A stretch of 32,776 nucleotides of DNA, taken from the NCBI GenBank assembly GCA_035649275.1, contig DASRJW010000037.1:1-32776 (forward strand), in the 5' to 3' direction. Positions 25,631 to 31,543 of the stretch are shown here, piece by piece; within the stretch, counting starts at the first letter, position 1, and the number at the start of each line of letters is the position of its first letter. The notes beneath the pieces are model-generated. The model did no database searches. It saw only the letters and a list, made by a program, of their open reading frames with translations, and was not told where the DNA came from. Made by a program: the position numbers and the translations under genes. Source of the DNA: Candidatus Krumholzibacteriia bacterium. Its GTDB lineage: Bacteria; Krumholzibacteriota; Krumholzibacteriia; G020349025.

Positions 25631-26407
25631 TCAGTTCGCTAGAGATCCAGCCAGGGCCCCCCGCATCCTCTCTCCGGGTTGGTCCTGCAGTGACTTCTCC
25701 ACCAAGGTCTGCACCATGGCGTAGTTGGCCGCCTCGTCGATCGTGTAGGTGAAGTCATCGATCCGAGTGAAAAAGTAGTTGTAGGCGATGATCCCGATGA
25801 TCGCGACGAGCAAACCGCCGGCCGTGTTCACCAGGGCCTCGGAGATCCCCTGCGACAAGGCGATGGCGTCCGGAGCCCCCGAGTGGGCTAGGGCCTTGAA
25901 GGAACGGATCATGCCCAGCGTCGTACCCAGCAGCCCCACGAGGGTGGAGATCGAGGCGATGGTGGAGATCGACGACAGGTTCCGTTCGAGGAGCGGGACC
26001 TCCAGCATCATCGACTCCTGCATCGCGGACTGTACTTCTTGCTGCACCAGCTTCGGGTCGTTCGTCGAGGCACGCATCAGCCGAAACTTCTCCAGTCCCG
26101 CGCGCATGATGTTGGCGCAGGAACCACGCTGCGTTTGGCAGGCCTGGATCGCCGCGTCGATTTCCATGGCTTCGACGTGCTTCTGGATGCGCTTCAGGAA
26201 GAGGCTCAGCGGTCCACTCCCGCGAGCTCGTTGCAGCGCCAGGAGGCGCTCGATGATGAAGGCGACGACCATGATGGATAGCGTCATCAGGACGATGACG
26301 AGCTGCCCACCCGCCTTGATGTAATCCGGCAGCAGAAGACTATAGATGATGCTCGAGATCACCAGTGCGGCGATCAGGATGAGTGCTATGAACAGCCCCG
26401 GTCTCAA
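25631..26407 (-). CDS. exbB: ExbB/TolQ/MotA-type proton channel
   Basis: The start is TTG at 26407: AAGGAG lies about six bases upstream and no ATG/GTG is suitably placed before the first helix. The 258-residue protein has three to four membrane helices: LFIALILIAALVISSIIYSLLL, LVIVLMTLSIMVVAFIIERLLAL, STIASISTLVGLLGTTLGMIRSF and LVNTAGGLLVAIIGIIAYNYFF. The last two carry the ExbB/TolQ hallmarks (A-x-x-x-x-L-G-L-L-G-T-x-x-G-M-I-x-x-F and E-A-L-x-x-T-A-x-G-L-x-V-A-I). A cytoplasmic loop of about 100 residues sits between helices. It is the first gene of the operon exbB-exbD-exbD-tonB-small membrane protein-PstS-like-TPR. A PhoB-like sequence lies 85-105 bases upstream. Confidence 0.94.
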   Translation of the reverse strand: MRPGLFIALILIAALVISSIIYSLLLPDYIKAGGQLVIVLMTLSIMVVAFIIERLLALQRARGSGPLSLFLKRIQKHVEAMEIDAAIQACQTQRGSCANIMRAGLEKFRLMRASTNDPKLVQQEVQSAMQESMMLEVPLLERNLSSISTIASISTLVGLLGTTLGMIRSFKALAHSGAPDAIALSQGISEALVNTAGGLLVAIIGIIAYNYFFTRIDDFTYTIDEAANYAMVQTLVEKSLQDQPGERMRGALAGSLAN

Positions 26408-26490
26408 GGTCGTCTCCTTACATTCTGGGGTCGTGCATGACTCTGCTACGCCCTGTGGTGCCCGGTAATGCTCTGAGAAAACACTAGCAG

Positions 26491-26512
26491 CGCGTGATTA
26501 GGATTGTGTGTT
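26491..26512 (-). promoter_or_regulatory. Candidate PhoB-like box upstream of exbB
   Basis: On the minus strand 26512-26491 reads AACACACAATC then CTAATCACGCG. Its core ACACAATCCTAATCA (26495-26509) matches the box at 28613-28627 in 14 of 15 bases. It lies about 85 bases before the TTG start of exbB, a good place for an activator. Only one clear YTAAC-like unit is present, so this is weaker than the other two sites. Confidence 0.4.
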
Positions 26513-26733
26513 GGAGGTATGATGGTTCCGTCATCCGCTGCGGTGAACACGATCTTTACAAATGCGCCGCCGGAGGGATCACCGCGATCCTCTGCAGCTC
26601 TGGTGAGCACCAAAGACTTCAGTCAGGCCGGCAATGAAAATGCCGGTGAATCGAGGCTCGGCCTCGCGACGGAAAATCGTTCGGGTGGTACTTAGGTGGG
26701 CAAGGTTGTCGCAGTGGGGGTGCACCGTTGAGG

Positions 26734-26781
26734 AGGGGTGGTCCATGCTCGGTGTGCAACCATGCTGTGAGGACCACCCCT
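26734..26781. repeat. 11-bp inverted repeat with 26-base loop
   Basis: AGGGGTGGTCC (26734-26744) and GGACCACCCCT (26771-26781) are exact reverse complements. The loop contains ATGCT twice. There is no T-run, so it is not a normal terminator. It could be a palindromic repeat element, a small structured RNA or a relic of a mobile element. Confidence 0.6.
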
Positions 26782-26999
26782 ACCCGTTCCGCCACTCCTG
26801 AACGACGACTCGAGAGGGCAGTGTAGACGAGGTCTGCGAAGATCCCGTGATCCAGACTTCAAGATTTGGAGAAATCGGCGCATTTTCGTGCGACCGCAGG
26901 GCGGCTCATCGGCGTAGCGGGACCCTTGCGCGCCCTTCACATGGACTTCATCGGCGCGCGGTAAGCTTTCGAGCAGCCCCCACAACCGAAGGTCTCTCC

Positions 27000-28487
27000 G
27001 TGACCAAGAACTGGATGCGTCAGCTCGCCGAGCACTACGAACGTACGCGCCGCCTCCACCCGGAGCAGGACCTCCTGGTCCTCTTCGACATCGACGGCAC
27101 CATCGTCGACGTGCGCCAGATGATCCTCTCCGTGCTGCATGGCTACGACCGTGCCCACCAGAGCCGCTGGTTCCGCGCCCTGCGACCCGACCAGGTCCCG
27201 GGCCACGAAAAGGATGTGGGGCGCCTCTTCGAGTCGCTGCGGCTTTCCCCCCAGACGGTGGAATCGGTGCTCGCCTGGTACGAGGCGCAGCGCTGGTCGG
27301 CGCGCTCGCTCCTGGAAGCGCATCGGCCCTATCACGGGGTGCTCGAGGTGATCCGCTGGTTCCAGCTCCAGCCTCGTACCTCGGTGGGGATCAACAGCGG
27401 CAGGGCGGAGTCCTTGCGGCACGAGACGCTGCGCATCCTCAACAGTCTGGGGCGCGAATACCGGGTGCCGTTCGCCTCGAGCCTGCTGCACATGAATCCC
27501 GAAGGCGAGCGCCAGGACGTTGCGGAAGCCAAGGTCGAGGGTGTGCGTCACTTCCAGGAACGCGGCTACCACGTGGTGGCCTTCGTCGACGACGAGGCGG
27601 AGAACCTGCGGGCCGTGGCTCAGGCCGACCCGAACGGCGACATCCTGCTCTTGCACGCCGCCACCATCTTCGCTTCGCGGCGGACGCGCGTGCCCGCCCG
27701 GGCGGTACGCGGCGATTCCTACGATCTCACCGAGCTCATCGGCGAGCAGTCTCTGCCCCAGCACATCCAATTCGTCTGGCGCGGCGTCAACGACGAAGCC
27801 AACCTGCGCCAGTTCCTCGGCTCCCACATCCACTGGGCCGAGTTGGACGTGCAGCTCGACCCGGCGAGCCGCGGCCTGGTGCTGCGCCAGGACTCGCTCC
27901 TGGAACGTCCGCTCGAGGACAACGAGGAACTCCTCGGCCTGGACCACGTCCTGGCGGTGTTACGGGACCACGGCAGCGGCGTCGTGCTCGACCTGCGACC
28001 TGGGCTCGCCTGCGTTGCGGACGTCCTCCAGTCGGTGGATCGCCATGGATTCGAGGATCGGCAACTCTGGTTCCGCGGTGATCTGGAAACGGTACAGCAG
28101 GAAGGCTTCGAGGAGATCGTGCGCCAGCGCCCGGAGGCCACTGTCGAATGCCCCATCGATTTCCTGGCGCCGCTCATCCAGGCGGCGCCGGCGCAAGCGA
28201 AGGGAATCCTGGACATGCTGCACGACTGGGGGATCAATCGCTACGGCATCCGCTGGGCGACGCCGGCTTCGCGCCTCGTTTTCGACCGGATGGATGAATG
28301 GGGCTTCCGGGTGAACATCGACGCCGTGCACGGCCTGGAGGGCTTCCTGCAAGCAGCCTTGCTGTTGCCGCGGGCCATCACCTCGGACTTCAATTTCCCG
28401 AAATGGCACTACTTTGGATTGGGTGCCGGCGGTCCGAAGCAGGGGCGGCGTTACTTCGAGGGGGAAAACCCGCTGCGACAGGCGTGA
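27000..28487 (+). CDS. HAD-type phosphohydrolase fused to a menorin/FAM151-like phosphodiesterase-fold domain
   Basis: GTG 27000 follows GAAGGT at good spacing; the product is 495 residues. The N-terminal half is a HAD domain: motif I LVLFDIDGTIVD (D30, D32), motif II SVGINSGRAE (S133), a lysine near 178 and motif IV AFVDDEAEN (D197, D198). The C-terminal half (about 255-495) starts IQFVWRGVNDEANLRQFLGSHIHWAELDVQL, matching the start of menorin/FAM151-type TIM-barrel proteins (W..avN....L......a.ElDV), relatives of PLC-like/glycerophosphodiester phosphodiesterases. E281 and D283 would be metal ligands, and the end (ECPIDFL, GINRYGIRWATP, AITSDFNFPKWHYFG) fits a barrel. It may cleave and then dephosphorylate a phosphodiester, but no substrate is shown. 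It is the first gene of the plus-strand phosphatase cluster. The fusion is seen; the family of the second half rests on motif resemblance. Confidence 0.7.
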   Translation: MTKNWMRQLAEHYERTRRLHPEQDLLVLFDIDGTIVDVRQMILSVLHGYDRAHQSRWFRALRPDQVPGHEKDVGRLFESLRLSPQTVESVLAWYEAQRWSARSLLEAHRPYHGVLEVIRWFQLQPRTSVGINSGRAESLRHETLRILNSLGREYRVPFASSLLHMNPEGERQDVAEAKVEGVRHFQERGYHVVAFVDDEAENLRAVAQADPNGDILLLHAATIFASRRTRVPARAVRGDSYDLTELIGEQSLPQHIQFVWRGVNDEANLRQFLGSHIHWAELDVQLDPASRGLVLRQDSLLERPLEDNEELLGLDHVLAVLRDHGSGVVLDLRPGLACVADVLQSVDRHGFEDRQLWFRGDLETVQQEGFEEIVRQRPEATVECPIDFLAPLIQAAPAQAKGILDMLHDWGINRYGIRWATPASRLVFDRMDEWGFRVNIDAVHGLEGFLQAALLLPRAITSDFNFPKWHYFGLGAGGPKQGRRYFEGENPLRQA

Positions 28488-28829
28488 GGCTTCCTCGAAG
28501 GCGCGACTCGAGGCGCGCGATTCTCTTTCCGGCGTGTTGACACTCTGCTTCGTGGCTGCCACACTGCGCGCCGCCGCGACACTTCCCTGAATCATTGCTT
28601 AACGTCAAGTTAACACAATCCTAACCATTTCATCACTTGTTCCACCGCCCCGACTGGTATCAGATTGGCTTCTCCCGAGCCGCGGCGTGGGGCTCATGCC
28701 TGCATGCAGGCGGCATCTCGCCTGCGGACGGGCATGGCGGTGGGGCCTTCGGAGGACTCCGAGGACGTCCCTCCGGTTCTGGATGCGGCAGCCCTGACGA
28801 CGCTCATTCGGATCCGAGGAGAGGCGCGG
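28488..28829 (+). other. Intergenic control region of the phosphatase cluster
   Basis: These 342 bases lie between the HAD/menorin-like gene and the histidine phosphatase. They hold a weak GC hairpin just after the upstream stop, a PhoB-like box (28599-28631) and a possible -10 (TATCAG at 28658-28663). The rest is open in frame with the next gene but lacks conserved protein character, so I treat it as 5' leader. Confidence 0.55.
28599..28631 (+). promoter_or_regulatory. Triple 11-bp direct repeat, PhoB/SphR-type box
   Basis: Three contiguous 11-mers: TTAACGTCAAG (28599-28609), TTAACACAATC (28610-28620) and CTAACCATTTC (28621-28631). Each opens with [CT]TAAC in strict 11-base phase, one DNA turn, like PhoB-family operators (E. 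coli CTGTCAT boxes, cyanobacterial CTTAACCT boxes). The first unit matches the receptor's TTAACGCCATG in 9 of 11 bases. It lies upstream of the histidine phosphatase and the genes after it. Confidence 0.6.
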
Positions 28830-29534
28830 ATGCCACGGGTCGTGTTGGGGTTGCTCCGTCACGGCGCATACGACCAGCCTCCGAACATCCCCAGTGCACA
28901 CCTTCCCTATCCGCTGTCGGAAAGCGGCCGGGCGCAGTCGCGCGCCGCCGCCGCGGCGGTGCTGCAACAAGCCGCGGCGGAGCACTGGGAGATCGAGCCG
29001 GTCATCGACAGCTCGCGCCTCCTGCGCGCCTGGGAGACCGCGACCCTCCTGGCGCAGGAGCTCCAGACGCAGCTGCACCGCCAGTTTCGGGTCACGGAGT
29101 TCGAGGCCCTGGCGGAGCGGAGCCTGGGCGCCGCGGCGAATCTCACGGTGGAGCAGATCGCTGCCGTGCTGCAGGAGGATCCGCGCTGCGAACCGCTGCC
29201 CGCCGATTGGCAGCGCAACGCCTTCTATCGGCTCCCGCTCCAGGGCGCCGAGTCGCTCGTCCAGGCCGGTGAGCGTGTGGCGCTCTTCCTCGAGGAGCGC
29301 GCCGCGGACCTGGTGGGACGGGCCTCCCGGGACGTCCTCAAGCTCGTGGTCGGCCATGGCGGCTCCTTCCGCTTCGCTGCAGTGCGCCTCGGCGTCCTGC
29401 GCCCCGAGGAGGCGGCGGGCTTGTCCATGCACCATGCCTCACCGGTCTATTTGGAACGGCGCGACGCCTTCACCTGGGTGCACGTGGCCGGCGCTTGGAA
29501 GGAACGAGCGCCCGCAGCGGCGCGAGGCGACTGA
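28830..29534 (+). CDS. Histidine phosphatase family protein (SixA/PGAM-like)
   Basis: ATG 28830 is preceded by GAGGAGAGG. The 234-residue protein carries the branch-1/2 histidine-phosphatase core: LLRHGAYDQP (phospho-acceptor H11), SRLLRAWETATLLA (R66), the acid in TEFEAL (E92) and VGHGGSFR (H176). It removes phosphate from small phosphoesters or phosphohistidine through a phosphohistidine intermediate, in the cytoplasm. The gene starts a run (with metallophosphatase, two amphi-Trp proteins and a PhoU-kinase) and is separated from the metallophosphatase by only 22 bases, so they are probably co-transcribed from the PhoB-like promoter. An in-frame TTG further upstream is rejected because the extra 55 residues show no conservation signal. 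SixA-like dephosphorylation of a histidine-phosphorylated partner is an appealing but unproven role. Confidence 0.85.
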   Translation: MPRVVLGLLRHGAYDQPPNIPSAHLPYPLSESGRAQSRAAAAAVLQQAAAEHWEIEPVIDSSRLLRAWETATLLAQELQTQLHRQFRVTEFEALAERSLGAAANLTVEQIAAVLQEDPRCEPLPADWQRNAFYRLPLQGAESLVQAGERVALFLEERAADLVGRASRDVLKLVVGHGGSFRFAAVRLGVLRPEEAAGLSMHHASPVYLERRDAFTWVHVAGAWKERAPAAARGD

Positions 29535-29556
29535 GTCGTCTCGAGAAGGGCCTTGG

Positions 29557-30885
29557 ATGCACGAAGCCAGAGACACTGCGGCGCTCCTGCCCGAGTACCG
29601 GGGCCTGGAGCTCCTGGGCGGTACCTTGCCGCGGGAACGCGAGGGGTGGCCGAAATTCGCCACCCGCCGCACCATGGACGCGTCGGGTGACTTCTACGAT
29701 CTGGCTCTGGAAGAAGTGGTGGAGTACGCCGACGGCATGGTCTGGAACTGGCCGCAGCGCACGCACTTCTTCCTCTGCGACATGCATGCCGATGCGGAGG
29801 CCTTCTTCCGCTCCCTCCTGGCCACCGGGGGCGTGGTGAAGGCAGGCCGGGACGATAGCGACTTCGAGCTCACCGCCGAGGGCCGCGAGGCTCGTTTCGT
29901 CATCGGCGGCGACTGCTTCGACAAGGGCCCGAGCAACCTGCGTCTGCTCCGCGCCCTCGCGGCGCTCCGGAACAGCGGTGCCGAGGTGGAGATCCTGGCG
30001 GGCAACCACGACGTGCGCGCCCTGGTGGGACTGGAGTACTTGGGGCGCAAGGAGCCCCGGCTCGCCCATCTCTTCGTCCGCATGGGCAAGAAATCCATCC
30101 CCCTCTTCAAAGAGATCTACGACGCCTATCTCGCCGGCGGCAATGGCCAGCGGCGCCATAGCGAGGACGAGTTGCGCGCCCTGCTCTTCCCGGACCCGAG
30201 CTGGTACGCCGACTTCCCGGACGCCGTGCGTGGCGTCGTGCTGGAGAAGCGCATCAAGAACGAGCTCGTCCGCATCCGCGAGAAGGTCCAGGAGATGGAG
30301 GACAGCCGCCAGTCCATGGGAATGAATCTGGGAATGATCTATGCCGCGGCGGAGCAGGCGCGCCAGCTCTTCCGCACTCCCGGCGGCGAGTTCCACTGGT
30401 TCTTCGAGGAGATGACCCTGGCGCGCCGCGAAGGCTCCTTGCTCTTCATCCACGCCGGCGTCGACAACCTCGTGGCGGCGCAGCTGGAGCGCGAGGGCGT
30501 CGGTGCCTTGAACGCGGACTTCCGCCGTCTGATGCGCGAGGATCTCTTCGAGCTCTATCACGGCCCGGTGGGGAACACCTTCAGGACCAAGTATCGCGAC
30601 AGCGACCTGCCGTTCAGCGGCCGGGGAGGCCGCGACCTGCGCCGCGCCGGTATCTTCGCCATCGTCCACGGTCACCGCAACATCCCCCGCGGGCAACGCG
30701 TCGTGCTGCGCCGTCGCATCTTGAACTTCGAGTGCGACGCGACGGTGGACGCGAATACACGCAAGTTGCTCGGTCTGCAGGGCGTGGGTGGCGCCGCCAC
30801 CATCATCAGCCCCGGCGGGACAATCACGGGGATCAGCACGGACTACCCCTACGCGAAGACGTTCGACATCCGAATGCTCGCGTGA
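29557..30885 (+). CDS. Calcineurin-like metallophosphoesterase
   Basis: ATG 29557 has GAAGGG six bases upstream; 442 residues. The metallophosphatase motifs are all visible though slightly altered: motif I CDMHADAE (D75, H77; normally GDxHG), motif II IGGDCFDKGPSN (D119, D122; normally GDxxDRG), motif III AGNHD (N150, H151), a late INFIHAG-like strand LLFIHAGVDN and a final AIVHGHRN. About 200 residues of helical insert lie between motif III and HAGVDN. This resembles class-3 fructose-1,6-bisphosphatase and diadenosine-tetraphosphatase-like members, which use a di-metal centre. The substrate is unknown. It follows the histidine phosphatase by 22 bases and precedes the first amphi-Trp gene by 52. 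Confidence 0.85.
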   Translation: MHEARDTAALLPEYRGLELLGGTLPREREGWPKFATRRTMDASGDFYDLALEEVVEYADGMVWNWPQRTHFFLCDMHADAEAFFRSLLATGGVVKAGRDDSDFELTAEGREARFVIGGDCFDKGPSNLRLLRALAALRNSGAEVEILAGNHDVRALVGLEYLGRKEPRLAHLFVRMGKKSIPLFKEIYDAYLAGGNGQRRHSEDELRALLFPDPSWYADFPDAVRGVVLEKRIKNELVRIREKVQEMEDSRQSMGMNLGMIYAAAEQARQLFRTPGGEFHWFFEEMTLARREGSLLFIHAGVDNLVAAQLEREGVGALNADFRRLMREDLFELYHGPVGNTFRTKYRDSDLPFSGRGGRDLRRAGIFAIVHGHRNIPRGQRVVLRRRILNFECDATVDANTRKLLGLQGVGGAATIISPGGTITGISTDYPYAKTFDIRMLA

Positions 30886-30937
30886 GCGAGGGTGGAGGGA
30901 GGAGCCACACCAAGGCTCCAGAAAGGGAGGAAGGGTC

Positions 30938-31234
30938 ATGGAACAAGCAGTGGTCGCCAAGGACCGTATGCACAACGGCGAGTTTGAAAAGAGCGAAGTG
31001 AAGTTCGAGAACAACCTGCCCCTGGCGGAGGCGGTCTCGTACTTCGAAGCCGTGGTCGCCGGGCTCCGGCAGGGCAGCATCAACGTGCGGCATGGCGACA
31101 AGGACGTGACCTTGAAGCCGACGCAGACCGTGGACATCGAGGTCAAAGCAGTGCGCAAGAAGAAGAAGGAAGGAATCACCTTCGAGATCTTCTGGCGCAT
31201 TCCCGAGTCGGAGCTGTCGATCTCCTCGCAGTAG
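30938..31234 (+). CDS. Amphi-Trp domain protein 1
   Basis: ATG 30938 sits after GGGAGGAAGGG. The 98-residue protein has the small amphi-Trp layout: an N-terminal amphipathic strand (KSEVKFENNLPLAEAVSYFEAVVAGLRQGSINVRHGDKDVTLKP), then VDIEVKAVRKKKKEGITFEIFWRIPE, ending with the alternating strand that contains the family tryptophan (W at residue 87). The fold is a helix packed on a beta-sheet; the biochemical function of the family is not established. It lies 52 bases after the metallophosphatase and 24 bases before a second amphi-Trp gene, so it is probably part of one operon with the phosphatases and PhoU-kinase. Confidence 0.85.
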   Translation: MEQAVVAKDRMHNGEFEKSEVKFENNLPLAEAVSYFEAVVAGLRQGSINVRHGDKDVTLKPTQTVDIEVKAVRKKKKEGITFEIFWRIPESELSISSQ

Positions 31235-31258
31235 GAGGAAGGGGCCGGAGGCGCACCC

Positions 31259-31543
31259 ATGGGCAAGGACGAGAAGGAGTTCGAGCACGAATCGCTGCAA
31301 AGCAAGCGTTCCGTCATTGCCTATCTGGCGGCGCTGCAGGAGGGTTTCGAGAGCGGCAGGCTGGTCATCGGCGATCCGGAAGGACGGATCGAGCTGAAAC
31401 CCAATGGTTTGGTTCGCCTGTCGGTGGAGGTCCTGCAGCGCCGCGATCGGGTGCGCTTGGAGCTGCGCTTCGAGTGGAAGAATGGTCAGGACCGCGCTCG
31501 GGCCTGGCCGCTGACGCTGAAGGGAGGCGGCGATGAAGGCTGA
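31259..31543 (+). CDS. Amphi-Trp domain protein 2
   Basis: ATG 31259 follows GGAGG seven bases upstream; 94 residues. It repeats the layout of the first amphi-Trp protein: FEHESLQSKRSVIAYLAALQEGFESGRLVIGDPEGRIELKP, then VRLSVEVLQRRDRVRLELRFEWKNGQDRARAWPLTL. Identity to the first copy is low but the spacing of the helix, GxxxIxxG turn and final W-containing strand agrees. Adjacent paralogues suggest a heterodimer or two versions for two partners. Its stop overlaps the start of the PhoU-kinase gene (31533), a sign of translational coupling. Confidence 0.8.
   Translation: MGKDEKEFEHESLQSKRSVIAYLAALQEGFESGRLVIGDPEGRIELKPNGLVRLSVEVLQRRDRVRLELRFEWKNGQDRARAWPLTLKGGGDEG

Larger units (their letters stand above)
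26408..26999. other. Divergent intergenic region with hairpins, no convincing gene
   Basis: These 592 bases separate exbB (minus) from the HAD/menorin-like gene (plus). Besides the PhoB-like site near exbB, there are small hairpins: CCGGCA...TGCCGG around 26629-26645, CGAGGC-TCG-GCCTCG around 26649-26663, and a strong 11-bp inverted repeat at 26734-26781. Short open frames here (for example one opening at ATG 26519 after GGAGGT) show no recognisable protein character. Confidence 0.6.

Noticed and set aside
26504-26695. 63-codon plus-strand frame with GGAGGT before ATG 26519
   Set aside because: Spacing to the ATG is too short, composition is random-like, no family resemblance, and it overlaps the probable exbB control region.
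26780-26820. tRNA-like sequence on the minus strand (GTGGCGGAACGGGTAG, like the 5' part of tRNA-Leu/Ser)
   Set aside because: No acceptor stem, anticodon arm or T-loop can be formed around it; chance similarity.
28537-28566. TTGACA at 28537-28542 as a sigma-70 promoter
   Set aside because: No acceptable -10 hexamer at 16-18 bases downstream.
28665-28829. N-terminal extension of the histidine phosphatase from a TTG at 28665
   Set aside because: The ATG at 28830 has a strong ribosome site and directly opens the conserved core; the extension lacks conserved features.
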